A stretch of 64,000 nucleotides of DNA from the NCBI GenBank assembly GCA_944989445.1, contig CALYLW010000136.1, forward strand, positions 558,001-622,000, written 5' to 3'. Source of the stretch: Ampullaceana balthica (Eukaryota; Mollusca; Gastropoda; Lymnaeidae). The notes beneath the pieces were generated by a model that searched no databases, was not told the DNA's origin, and saw only the letters and a program-made list of their open reading frames with translations. The position numbers were made by a program, and so were the translations under genes. Position 1 is the stretch's first letter; every line of letters starts with the position of its first letter. This document shows, piece after piece, positions 12,120 to 23,236 of the stretch.

Positions 12120-13780
12120 CAGAGGCGTAACTAGTTTTTGGCGCCCTTGGCTAATTTATTTTTGGCGCCCTTGATAAATTGACAAAGTTTCCGCTTTGTG
12201 ATTTTTCATTTGTTAGACAAAATGATTGTATTTCTCTTAATTTATTTATGACATTAATTACGTCGTCTGACAGTGATAGTCATACAACGTGAATATAAAA
12301 AATGCATAAGACAGGAACAATACTAATTGGCAGTTTATTATTTACTAAATAATACCAAATAAATTGGTGGACAAAACGGGATATTGTTGCGTGAATAAAG
12401 AATGCAGCAAAACTTGAAGTACATGTAACATGTATTATAAATAAAAACAATAGTGATGAATAGTGTCAATGTGTCATGCTCACTATCTCATGCATAACGA
12501 AAGAAACTCGCAGTTAAAAGTTAAAAGCTCAGCACTTCAGTTAGCTGGCGTATTGCTTATACAGTCGGACCTCTCTAAGTCCAACCCAAGGGGAAAAAAT
12601 TCGGCTAACAGAGTTTTCAAGTTAGGAAACTGGCATAATAGGCTCGGATTAATCAAGAACAATGTTGGTATTGAGAAAAGGGGGGAGGAGGCAGCCATAG
12701 TGGCTAGTAGGCTTGACAGGAAAGAGGTGCGGTGATGTTTCATATGAAATGAGCCAACTTGCTTTGACATACCGACACAAGCCCGTGAGAGGAGACACCT
12801 TCCCTCCCATCCCCAACTTTACTCCCTCGACATTGGGATGGGGATAGTAAGATTTTTCTTTTTAAAAGAAAGACTGTTATATCATATTGACATTTGTATG
12901 ATAAGAAGCCCCGCAAAGGCCACAAACATAATAAAAATATTATAATGGTTTAAATGAAATATATTTAAATATAATTAATTATTCACTTTTTTTGTTACCA
13001 AGGATAAAAGTGAAATACAGTTGGACCTCGCTAAGTCAAATTTCCCTAAGTCGAAAACCTCCCTATACCGAATTAATTGTTAGGTCCCTGCCAAATTCCA
13101 TAAGACTAATATATTTTAGAGCCCTTAACTCCAAGATTTTAGGCTTTAAACTTCTCTTTGTTGAATTTTCCAAGTCATTTGGGCTATTATTTTGGAGTGA
13201 AATTTCAGAAAACTTGTTCCGTAGAGCCACATAAATGGACGTAAAATCTTATCTTAGTGCATTCCACGAGGGATTAAGCGACCCTTGCAAGGTAAAAAAT
13301 GACAAAGGCAAGAAAAAGGAGTGGTAAGTGGTAACTAATTCACGTCCCTTTTGCTGCATGATGTGACTCTTTTTAAAAAGAAAAATCTTACTCCCCCATC
13401 CTACTGTGGAGGGAGTAAAGTGGGGGAGGGAAGGTGTCTCCTTTCACGGGCATGTGTCATCATGTCAAAGCAAGTTGGCTTCCTTTCATGTGAAACATAG
13501 ACACCGCCTCCCTTTCCTGTCAAGCCTACTAGCCGATATGGCTGTTCCCCCCCACTCCTCAATATCTACATTGTCCATGATTATTTGGCGCCTATTACGC
13601 CATTTTCCTTAACTCAAAAACTCCGTAAGTCAATTTTTTTTGGGGCCCTTTTGAGTTCGAATTAGAGAGGTCCGACTGTATTTATTTAAATACACATTTA
13701 AAAATTAGAGATGTAGTGGCGCCCTTTTGAGCTGGCGCCCTTGGCAACTGCCCCGATGCCAACCCGTTGCTATGCCACTG
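12120..13780 (+). mobile_element. composite hAT element, copy 1 (contains a pogo-like element)
   Basis: The ends are CAGAGGCG at the left and TGCCACTG at the right, flanked by near-identical 8-bp duplications AACAAAAC (12112-12119) and AACACAAC (13781-13788), as for hAT transposons. No transposase is encoded. The interior is largely a long-TIR element at 12562-13678. The same composite, inverted, is at 34817-36472 with a different target duplication, so the nested arrangement moved as a unit. Confidence 0.8.
12562..13678. mobile_element. pogo/Tigger-like element with long inverted repeats, nested in the composite
   Basis: Starts CAGTCGGACCTCTCTAAGTC and ends with its complement. It is flanked by TA on both sides, as for Tc1/mariner-pogo elements. 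The inverted arms extend about 300 bp (12562-12865 against 13375-13678). A second related terminus, CAGTTGGACCTCGCTAAGTC, begins at 13018 in the core and suggests another insertion or rearrangement. No transposase ORF. Confidence 0.7.
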
Positions 13781-13788
13781 AACACAAC

Positions 13789-14997
13789 ATTTATTAAGAG
13801 TTTTCTTAAATAGTTTTTTCAACGGAAATATTGCTCAACATAAGATTTTTGACGGATTGATTGCTCTTGAAAAACATTGGAGCACAAATTCTTCATTATC
13901 AAGAAAAAACGCTGACTGGGGATAATGTAAAATATAAATATTATTTATATAAAAAATGAAGGCTTTTTGACTGACACATTCTTTTCTTTCCATTTTAACA
14001 TCTCTTTCTAAAAGAAATGTTCTTTCACTCATTTTTGTTTTGTCTGAACTCAATTTTTATCGTATTTTTCCCCTCTTCATTTTCATTTATGCCTAGTAAC
14101 TACAATTATTTAAATATATAGTTTATTTAGGCCCTATTTTTGTTATATATATATATACTACATACACACACACACAATTATTAAAAGATGAACATAAAAA
14201 ATGAGTGTTACCAGTTATCAGTAGGCCGGCCTACTGCCAAATTTGAAAGGAATGTATTTTAACTTTGGTTGCAATTGCAAGGCAATAACTTTCGTCTTTA
14301 GGTTTTGAATTTAACAAAATGACAATTTTAGAAGAAAAAAATTCATTTCTGAGATTCTAAAAGTTTTTAAAAAGTTATTATCCATACATAAAATATAATC
14401 CAAATCCTAGCTCATTTATAATTGCACAATGACAAGATTTATGGTGGTAACTAAATGAACCTTTTCAACTCTTTTTCGTTGTAAAATTACAATTGATTCT
14501 GCTTTGATGATATTGAGCTCAGTTGTCCAACTCGATCTTATTCTTATTTGTTGTTATGGGGTTTGATTTCAATGTACACAATTTTCATGTAATTTTATTG
14601 ACATATTTTTCGATTAAAAAAAGAGGAATATTATTATCAGACGAGAATCATCTTAAAGTATGTACTTTTAGATCCAAACCTTTTTATGTTGAATCAATTG
14701 CCAACAATGTCAATGGCACAAAATGCCATTTGATTTGATTCGATACACGCACACGGCGTGACACGGCTTACACTTACACGGCTACACAGTACTCCGGTAG
14801 GCTACACGGTACTCCGATAGGCTACACTACGCCACTACACTACAGATACGTTTTACTTTTACAGGACTTGATTTCAAACTTAAAAAATCAACGTTTCCCT
14901 TGCTTACGCGACGAAATGGTTCCTCTTTTCACTTTCTTTCATTTTCATACATTTAAGATTAAGATTTTTAACATTTAGCTTTAGCCAGCACAAGCTA
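13789..14997. other. intergenic AT-rich stretch
   Basis: No gene supported. It contains a short TA/CA microsatellite (about 14149-14176) and a roughly 24-bp direct repeat of GGCTACAC...TACTCCG (14780-14845). Confidence 0.4.
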
Positions 14998-15006
14998 ACC
15001 CTGATA

Positions 15007-15750
15007 CGTAGTGTTAACTTGCACGGTATTATACCGTGTAAGTTATTTTTTTTCTAACTTGCACGGTATCATACCGTGTAAGTTATTTTTTTCTAACTTG
15101 CACGGTATTTGCGCATGCGCAGAGACGGTTTTGTAGTCACTTATTTATAAGTTTTTAAAATTTACAAAAAGTGCCGAACTTCCGTGGTCTCATGATTGAG
15201 AGCTGGACTAGAGAACGTGATGTAGAAGAACAGGCATGGGTTCGATTTTCGGTTGTGTCTAATATTTTTTCTTTTTTTTACACTTCTTAAATTCTTATAA
15301 TTACAATTAAATTAGATCTTTTACTTTTAGGGTCAGGGTTAGAGTTAGTTGTCTATATTTTACACTAAAATAGAAAAACAAAAATATTGAAATCAATTTC
15401 AATTAAAAATTCTTATTATAATTACGATTAAATTAGATCTTTTAGTTTTAGGGTCAAGGCCAAGGTTAGGGTTAGTTGTCTATTTTTTTACATTAAAATA
15501 GAAAAACAAATACAGTAATACAGGGACTAAACCTAATTAAATCAATTTAACATTCTTATAATTACAATTATATTGTAGGCCCCCTAATTATTAGTTTTAG
15601 GGTCAGGGTTAGGTTTAGTTGTCTATTTTTTACATTAAAACATTACCATACCGTGCAAGTTATTTTTTTACTAACTTACACGGTATCATACCGTGCAAGT
15701 TATTTTTTTACTAACTTACACGGTATCATACCGTGCAAGTTAACGGCACC
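15007..15750. mobile_element. MULE-like non-autonomous element, family B, with tandem palindromic termini
   Basis: Flanked by an exact 9-bp duplication ACCCTGATA (14998-15006 and 15751-15759). Both ends carry GTTAACTTGCACGGTAT in inverted orientation, repeated two to three times as palindromes AACTTGCACGGTAT-N-ATACCGTG(T/C)AAGTT separated by T-rich spacers. About 15180-15260 holds a tRNA-like stretch with a B-box-like GGGTTCGATT. No ORF. The 9-bp TSD and the CG.../...CC outer bases parallel family A. Confidence 0.7.
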
Positions 15751-16472
15751 ACCCTGATATTGAATGGCTATTTTGAAAATTATTTAATTAATAATTTTAT
15801 AAATAACCAGCAGACCTGTCGTGCATTGCAACGATCGCAGTAAAAAATGAATCAATTTAAAGTTAAAGAAACCAATGAGTGGTATGTTTTAAAAACAACT
15901 ATGCGCGGAAGAGTGCAAAAAAAAAGTCTTAAGTTTCATAGCAAACGGATAAATAATTATAATTAATTAATAATTAAAAGGCAAGCGTTATTCGCACGGT
16001 TTTGGCACTGCGGATAATGATTGACATTATTCTCACGGTCAAAACCGTGCGGAACATTATTCTGTATAATTATGAATTACCTTTATTAACTTTCATTCAT
16101 AATTGGACGAGACTCTGTAATGAAAAAGAATAATTATTATTCTCCCCAAAACTAGCATTGTACCTATGGTCACCATAAATCCATTAAGTTAATTTAATTT
16201 AAAGCATGAAAAAATGAAAGACGATACAATGGTATAGCCAGTATAGCAAAAATACTAATAGCATAAAAATTTTAAAGTGAGAGTCTGTAACAGTCTGTAA
16301 CATTCTGTAACAGAATAGACGAATAGATAAGACAGGCATGGGTGGGGAACAATAATAAAATGTTTTTGGGAAAGAGCCTGCTTGAGTGTTTACAAACATC
16401 CTCACTGTGGTTGTAACAAAAAAAATAAGTAAGACCATCCTAGGATTCGATCCGCGTACCATAATGATAAAT

Positions 16473-18005
16473 CGAAGTGATTATTCGTCGCACGGTTTTG
16501 GCCGTGCGGATAATGCCGAGTATTATCCGCACGGGTCGTCGGCGCATGCGTATTCTAGGGGCTGGACGCATTGAGAAAAAAAAACGCGCCAGGTGTAGAA
16601 AAAATAAAACCCGATATCACTCGATTTTGGCTAAAATGTGTAATTTATATGCTAATACAAATTAAAATTTCATGATTACTGAAGTTTTAAAGTAACACTG
16701 CCATAAAAAAATGATTTGTGTCCAATTAATGATAACTTAATGATAACTTATAATGATAAATTATAATTTTAAAATTACGCACTTAAATTTAAATCGTCAG
16801 CTTCTCCAGGTGAGTGGTTAGTCATAGCTTAGTTCCATGAAGCATAATGGTATGCGGATCAAATTTTTTTATTTTCGTTAGTTATTATTTTTTTTGTTGC
16901 GTTTTGTTTGTTTGTTTGTTTTACAACCACAGTGAGGTTATTTGCAAACACTAGCAGGCTCTTTCCCAGAAACATTTTATTATTCCCCCACCCATGCCTG
17001 TCTTATCTATTCTGTTTAATATTACTCACTGTTACAGACTCTCACTTTTAAATTTCTATGCTATACCATTAATATTAAATCGTCTTTCGCTTTTGCATGC
17101 TTTAAATTAAATTAACTTAATTGATTTATGATGATTACAGGTACAATGCTAGTTTTGTGGAGAATAATAACTAGCCTTTTTAATTACGTCCAATTATGAA
17201 TGAAAGTTAATAAATGTACTTTATATCTATCTATATATATAATTCTCTTTGTGGTCGGACCCTGCGAGACAAGCTGCAAGTATGTTCAACAGATACTAAT
17301 TTTAGAAAGCAGCGCACCAAATTACTCCACCATTGCATCAAAAGGTGTGCAAATTAAATCTGCGCTGTAAAAAAATAATTATATGACGTCATTGTTTTCG
17401 CTGATATTTTAATTTTGTAAAAAGGGAACAGTGTAAAAAGAAGATTTGATGATGGTTAATTATAACATCAAAAAACAAAGGGGGCGCCATAGGCTCCCTA
17501 CAACCCCTATTATAAAATACTTTGTGTGCATTTCAGAAAGTTTAATATTTCGTATTGATCAAACAAGTGCATTAAAGGGGTAAAAGAACTCTCCATGAGC
17601 AAGTCTGCGGTGTATGCTACGCCGCGGGGCGTCTAGCATAGAATAAAAATACAAAGTTTGAGTGCACTGGAACAGTTAATAATAGTTTAATATCAGCTAA
17701 ATCCATAGTGTTACTAATTAATTAATTAACTAATGATTAACTAACGATATTATGCAGGTCCACTCAGATTATTGCTAAAATGGATTTAAAAATATAAGAT
17801 TCCAGTCACTCGAAAGACGGTTAAAATGACAATTTAATTATTTGTATACCCTCCAAAGCAAAATATGTCAATAAGCAATGATACATAAATAATAAGCAGT
17901 TAGTAATAAGAATTTAGATATCGTTTGGCATCATTCTCACGGTCAAAACCGTTTACTGTGCGGATAATGTTGGACGTTATTCGCACTGCCAAAACCGCGC
18001 TTACC
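16473..18005 (+). mobile_element. MULE-like family A, copy 3, inserted inside copy 2
   Basis: Begins CGAAGTGATTATTCG and ends CGCTTACC, as copy 1 does. The target copy is duplicated over 9 bp, ATGATAAAT (16464-16472 and 18006-18014). It is colinear with copy 1 (8477-9679) apart from an extra 411 bp at 17226-17636. Confidence 0.8.
17226..17636 (+). mobile_element. Helitron-like insertion in family A copy 3
   Basis: Comparison with the uninterrupted copy at 9205-9240 defines an extra segment starting TCTATCTATATATATAATTC and ending GGGGCGTCTAG, with no target duplication. The TC start and CTAG end fit Helitron termini. No Rep/helicase coding. The exact ends are uncertain by a few bases. Confidence 0.45.
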
Positions 18006-18422
18006 ATGATAAATTGAACTTAGCAAGTTTAACCACTCAACTGGTGAAGCTAATGAAAATATTTGTTATTTTAAAATTATAACTAATTATCATTAATTGC
18101 ACACTAATCAATTTTTATGGCAATGCTACTTTAAAATTTCAGTAATCATGACATTTTTATTAGTATAAGCATATAAATTACACATTTTAGCCTAAATCGA
18201 GTGATATCGGCCATTATTTTGTCTACACCAGACGCATTTTTTTTTCATTTTGACCAGCCACTATAAGACGCATGCGCCGACGACCAGTGCGGATAATACT
18301 CAGCATTATCCGCACTGCCAAAACCGTGCGAATAATCACTTCATAATTAAAATGCTTACAAAAGAAGAAACAATATTAAGGGCCCTATATTAATTTAATA
18401 TAGGCTCTTAAGTTTTTATATA

Positions 18423-18472
18423 CAGTCGAACCCACTTATCTCGACCTCGGTTAACTCGCCAACCCTATTAAT
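18423..18472 (+). repeat. solo pogo-like terminus
   Basis: Some 48 bases from CAGTCGAACCCACTTATCTC are the same as the left end of the element at 19382. The match then stops, so this is a truncated copy. Confidence 0.6.
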
Positions 18473-18984
18473 CATTTAAAAATATTGACTCTCAGCCATT
18501 ACTAGGCTACTCTATATGATAATGATATGGAGAAAAATCTAACTAATGTAAAATAATAATTTCTGGGGACACTTACATGATTTCTTGACAGATTAATTTT
18601 TATTGGTACGGGATGAGAATGAGAGCGTTTAAGCATGTACTATGAGTCAGTCACTGAAAGTTTAAAGTTTGAATTTGAATATAAACCTAATTGACTACTT
18701 GTTTGACTCTCAATTTGCTTAATCTGTAATGCAGTGAATTGCAGTCTGTGATTGCTCTTATCCACCATCTGTAAAAGTAAAAGAGTAGTTCAGGAATCTG
18801 GCTAGTAATTGATCATTGATGAACTTGAAATGGAGAAGAAAGCAAAGACCTAGCAAAACTACTTGAAGGTGAAACCAGTACCGGTAATTAAAATTTAACT
18901 CTTTCCAAGATATATTTTAAAAAATAAAATGTCTAAATTTTAAGATAAATAATTTGAATCAATGTCAATGTTCATTACTGGAGA

Positions 18985-19378
18985 ATATTCAAAACTGACC
19001 AGAGTAACACCATTATTTAAATCATTAAACATTAAAACACTAGCGGATAGAAGAACAAAGAGCAAAGTAGTAATAATACATAAGGCAATTAATTCTAACT
19101 TGGAAATACAACACAAAATAATCCAAAACAACCTTCAGATAGACATAGGGATAAAAACACTTTCTTAATTCGTATGCAAGAACAAACACATACAAATTCT
19201 CATTCTTCCCATCCGGAATTCGGACGTGGAATGGGTTACCTGAGGAAACCAGGAAAACCAACACTCTAATAACATTTAAAACTCTAATGGAAATGCAAGA
19301 CTAGACATAAACCATGAATAAGCGAAGGACGCAATAATCTTTTGTATAGAAGGAGCATCTATAACATATAAGAGAATG
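18985..19378 (+). pseudogene. LINE 3' end, GATAA-tail family, copy 1
   Basis: Translation gives a degenerate reverse-transcriptase C-terminus (RVTPLFKSLNIKTLADRRTK, then an IPYARTNSYK-like stretch out of frame). It matches the better copy at 46790-47365. It is truncated on its right by the pogo-like element at 19382. Confidence 0.7.
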
Positions 19379-19381
19379 TTA

Positions 19382-20514
19382 CAGTCGAACCCACTTATCT
19401 CGACCTCGGTTAACTCGCCAACCCTATTAAGTCGACGTTTTTGAAGTGGAACCACCAAATTCTCTGTTGGGCTTAGCATTTTCTCATCGGTTATGTCGAT
19501 TCTTTTATGTCGCTGAACCCTAATATCTCGAGCATAAAAGATGGCGAAATTTGCCACTTAATGTTTGTTATCTCGATCCCCATGACCAATCGCCAGCTTT
19601 TGAAAATGTTAGTTATCGATGCCACTTCACCGTCTCACTACCGTATTTGCGTGTATATAAGATGTGTCTATAAATAATATAATACAACCAGTGTGACTTA
19701 AATAAAAGCGCGTAAAAATACACGTCATCACTGTTAGTGGAGTTCGCCAGTGAACGATTTTTAATTTTAAAAATGTATTCGCTTAGTTACCGAAGCATAG
19801 TACCAGAAGTAACACAGCGCTGAGAGCTGAACGCAAGCGGGCTGTGACGCCACCAGCAGACCTGGCGAGGTGAAAATTTGACACCTTCCTTGTTGGTTCT
19901 ATAAAATTTAAGGGAAAATATGGACCGGACAGTAAAACAGGCCTTTTTTTTGGTTATTAAAACCGGTCCTCAGATCAGGACTGGTCCCGTTTAATCAGGA
20001 CCGGTTAACCGCAACTTCAGTATTAGCTAATTACCCGGAGTTCGTTTTTGTTGTGTTAGGTTAAGATGCAGGGCAGCATACGAGACTAACGCGAGCGACT
20101 GTGACTTCAAATCGCTTTCTCCATATTCCGGTATATAAATAATATACACATCATCACTATTAGTTTAGTTTGCCTACGGCTAAGGAATGATTGTTTAAAA
20201 TTTTAATTTGCTTAGTTGTCGAGGCACTGTACGAGAGCTAATACACAGTGCGCGTTTGATGTGAACATGTATGTACATTTTTATAGCATGCAGATCGCTT
20301 CATCAAACAAATAACGGCAATGCTGTTGTGTAATAAAACCCTCCAAAAACACATGCATGTACATTCTCATTTATCAACGCACATCATGTACATAAGGAAA
20401 TTTCAAGCACATGTTAATATTTTGCCGACATATTGGTTTTCGTTTATCTCGATTATCTGTTATCTCGACGCTTTTTGGCAAATCCCTAGGCCGTCGACAT
20501 AACCGGTTCAACTG
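19382..20514. mobile_element. pogo/Tigger-like DNA transposon, non-autonomous
   Basis: The left end CAGTCGAACCCACTTATCTC and the right end (complement of GGTTCAACTG, preceded by GTCGACATAACC) are inverted, and TA flanks both sides (19380-19381 and 20515-20516). Internal repeats of TATCTCGA occur near both ends. There is no long transposase ORF, so it is an internally decayed or MITE-type element. Confidence 0.65.
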
Positions 20515-20516
20515 TA

Positions 20517-20976
20517 TTTTCATAGAACTAAAATTTATCACAAACTTTATCTTGTGTAACAGTTTATTCTAAAAATTTGTTATGCTAAAAGACTTAAGTT
20601 GAAGGGGTTTAGTCATTTTAAAAAGAATGAACTGTATAACTCTTTTGAACTTTGTTCATGATCACTTATTTGATTAGGTTTTAAAAAAAGATCTTGTTAC
20701 GCTTTTGAGGTGAATCTGTTTGAGAAATTGAATATCATTTAAAAAAATTTTTTTAAGTTTATGAACCATATATATGAAAACATCAGCCAGAGTAATGTTG
20801 CTTTTTATAATTACTTTTGTTATTCAATTGTAATAGATCAACTTTATTTGACTTGAAATGTAAAGTTGTCCCATTTAACATACGTGATATTTACTTTGGG
20901 AATGTGGCAAGGGGCAGACTTTGGAAAAATCAAATAGTTATTTTATTTTTTTTAAAATTTGTTTTTAATCTTTCAG
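20517..20976. other. AT-rich region upstream of the NKRF-like gene
   Basis: No ORF supported. A good 3' splice site (TTTTTAATCTTTCAG, ending at 20976) suggests that a 5' UTR exon of the NKRF-like gene starts at 20977, with the first exon and promoter further left. Confidence 0.4.
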
Positions 20977-21163
20977 ATTACTTTCTAGAGAACTGAGATT
21001 AAGGCAGGACATTTCAGCAAATACATTAAAAATATCTGTAGGGATGTCAGGTTTTGGTTATGGATGCAGCTTAAGAGAAGACTGATGTAGGAAGGGAATA
21101 TATTTTGTAAAGTCAGCTGAAATTTGAAATCTAGGTCTTCCATCAAAGTCAAAGGCTAATAAT

Positions 21164-22762
21164 ATGCAGGATAAGTCCGACTTGTTTCCACAAACACATA
21201 ATTACTTTTCAAAACATCCTGTGATGGCGTTCAGTCCACAAAACATCTCTGGTGCTAGATCAACTCTGGACAAGTCTTCTTACAAGGTGTTTGGCAGTTC
21301 AGTTCATAGGGGCATGATGTTTGTTAAGTCTAGAGAGAAGTATCAAAGCATAAATCCAGGAGTTCGTGCTAGGGGACATAAGGCAGGTTATCAGATGCCA
21401 GGTTCAGTACAATTGAACAAAGATATTCATAAAGACACATTTAATCCTGTACCTCCAGCAGAACCTCTGGCTTCCAACGAAGATTATCTAGCCGCTTGGA
21501 AACGGGAAAAAGACCCAGTTTTAGCAAAATTCCGCAAACTTGCCTATGAGGTTGTTAGTTTAAAGACAATTCGACCTAATGGTAAAGATAAACTTCACTG
21601 TGCTGCTAACCGTGTTCCTATTCATATTGAATTTTATTCTGAGCCTGTGTTTGGTGCCAACAAAATAAACTCTTTTGTGTGCTACGTCTTTATGGATGGC
21701 ATATCAGTTGCAGCAGGTTATGGTTTAAAAATAAAGGATTCTAAAACCTATGCCTATGAGCTAGCATTACAAAAAGTCTTCATGTCGCAACTTCGCATTG
21801 TGCAAGTCAGTCCTATGACCAGAGAGCTCCAGGCCTCAAACACACCATTTAAATTTCCACCTCCAGAGCCAATTATTGGCAAAACCTTAGAAAAAAATAA
21901 AGAAAGGCCTTCGCTGTACAAAGAATCCAACATGGAAGCTTCCGGTCTTCGGCGCCGATGTACAGAGTTCAAACCCCTCGAAGACTTTGTTATTGTTGAG
22001 CCATTGATCCCCATCCCCGACTGCCGCCCTGATATCACGCTGCGTGAGAGCGCCGATTTTAATCATATGCTGATAGAGTACGAGTACCATTGCCCAGGAG
22101 ACGTGACAAGATGTATCTTGAAAATAGAGAATCAGATCCTGGCAGATGTTTGTGGATCCACTAAAAAAGTTTCCAAAAATCTGGCAGCGGCTAAGGGTTT
22201 GAAGAACTTGAAAAAGATTTGTTGGGGCATCAAGACCAAGAATAACAATGACTCGGCTACAAAAATCAACAAGGAAGAAATGTTGAATGACCTGAATAAG
22301 CAGTCGGATGCCATTAGCCAGGACAATATTGGTAACAAACTTTTACGTAAAATGGGCTGGTCTGGAGGAGGGGTGGGTAAGGATGGCTCGGGTATAGCTG
22401 AGCCAATTTCTCTCAGCAGTGTTCTCAATAGGGAGGGATTAGGATTAAGTGCAGCTCAAGGTATCAATAATAATTTTAGAAAAAGGATAAGGGAGATAAT
22501 TGAAAACTATGCAGCATCAGCTAACCAAGAGGATCTTTTGTTTTCATGTGACTTTTCACTGGAGGAGAGAAAAATTATCCACAATGAGTGTCAGAGATTG
22601 CATTTACGTAGTAAGAGCCGTGGGCAAGGAAACAACAGGCAACTTTGTATTTCACGGAAAAGATCTGTTAAACAGCTTTTTGACCATATTATGTCATGTG
22701 GGGGGGAGACTCCCAAGTATAAGTTGGTCCCCCCTGACTCAGATGCTGGTGTTGATATCTAG
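21164..22762 (+). CDS. NKRF: NKRF-like protein: dsRBD-like, G-patch and R3H domains
   Basis: A 532-codon ORF in one exon, as in vertebrate NKRF whose coding region is also a single exon. An in-frame TGA at 21125 makes the ATG at 21164 the first possible start. Residues about 105-205 form a divergent double-stranded-RNA-binding-like region and about 295-350 a second one (IEYEYHCPGDVTRC through KNLAAAKGLKNLKKI). About 387-433 is a G-patch (GNKLLRKMGWSGGGVGKDG, then LNREGLGL). About 447-515 is an R3H domain (FSLEERKIIHNECQRLHLRS). Known for the family: a nucleolar/nuclear RNA-binding protein that recruits XRN2 and the helicase DHX15 in rRNA processing and was first described as an NF-kappa-B repressor. 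The human protein is about 690 aa, so the N-terminal XRN2-binding part seems reduced or absent here. A probable 5' UTR exon begins at 20977. Confidence 0.85.
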   Translation: MQDKSDLFPQTHNYFSKHPVMAFSPQNISGARSTLDKSSYKVFGSSVHRGMMFVKSREKYQSINPGVRARGHKAGYQMPGSVQLNKDIHKDTFNPVPPAEPLASNEDYLAAWKREKDPVLAKFRKLAYEVVSLKTIRPNGKDKLHCAANRVPIHIEFYSEPVFGANKINSFVCYVFMDGISVAAGYGLKIKDSKTYAYELALQKVFMSQLRIVQVSPMTRELQASNTPFKFPPPEPIIGKTLEKNKERPSLYKESNMEASGLRRRCTEFKPLEDFVIVEPLIPIPDCRPDITLRESADFNHMLIEYEYHCPGDVTRCILKIENQILADVCGSTKKVSKNLAAAKGLKNLKKICWGIKTKNNNDSATKINKEEMLNDLNKQSDAISQDNIGNKLLRKMGWSGGGVGKDGSGIAEPISLSSVLNREGLGLSAAQGINNNFRKRIREIIENYAASANQEDLLFSCDFSLEERKIIHNECQRLHLRSKSRGQGNNRQLCISRKRSVKQLFDHIMSCGGETPKYKLVPPDSDAGVDI

Positions 22763-22801
22763 ATTTGACCAGAATGCCAACGACTTGTCTGTGGTTTAGG
22801 G

Positions 22802-22987
22802 CAGTGCTTTTCAAACGTTTTAGTATGGCGGACCGGCAGGAATTTTTTTCATTGCACCAGGGACCGGTGTACTATTTTCCCTGCACTGACAAATTTTTCT
22901 GTCCTTTTTTTGAGAACATATGCGGACCGGCAGCCGATGGCCCGCGGACCGGCGCCGGTCCGCGGACCACCACTTTGAGAAGCACTG
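22802..22987. mobile_element. hAT MITE in the 3' UTR of the NKRF-like gene
   Basis: The inverted ends CAGTGCTTTTCAAA and TTTGAGAAGCACTG are flanked by an exact 8-bp duplication GTTTAGGG (22794-22801 and 22988-22995). It is 186 bp long, GC-rich in the middle (repeated GGACCGGC), and non-coding. It lies 39 bp after the stop codon and before the candidate poly(A) signal, so it is probably transcribed. Confidence 0.9.
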
Positions 22988-23230
22988 GTTTAGGGTATAC
23001 TAATTCGCCCAAATTAATGTAAACCAACAAAAGAAGAAGCAAAGGGGTAGACCCAATGGTGTCGGTCAATAAATTTTTGCATTCATCTACAATTTAAAAA
23101 GAAGTGAAATGAGTAGTCAAAGAAGCTTACTTATTTTAATATAACAAAGCCTTTTCTGATAATTGACTCTTAACGAAATGAAAGTCAGGTCCATGTACTG
23201 TATTTTAATTTTATTCTCCAATTTTGTTAC

Positions 23231-23236
23231 AATAAA
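23231..23236 (+). terminator. candidate poly(A) signal of the NKRF-like gene
   Basis: AATAAA about 470 bp after the stop codon, with a TG/T-rich stretch downstream. Another AATAAA at 23068-23073 could be an alternative. No transcript evidence is available. Confidence 0.45.

Larger units (their letters stand above)
15980..18343 (-). mobile_element. MULE-like family A, copy 2, split by a self-insertion
   Basis: Flanked by an exact 9-bp duplication TAATTAAAA (15971-15979 and 18344-18352). The segment 15980-16472 is the reverse complement of roughly 8818-9679 of copy 1, and 18006-18343 is the reverse complement of roughly 8477-8825. Together they make one full minus-strand copy, interrupted inside its tRNA-like segment by copy 3. 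Confidence 0.8.
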
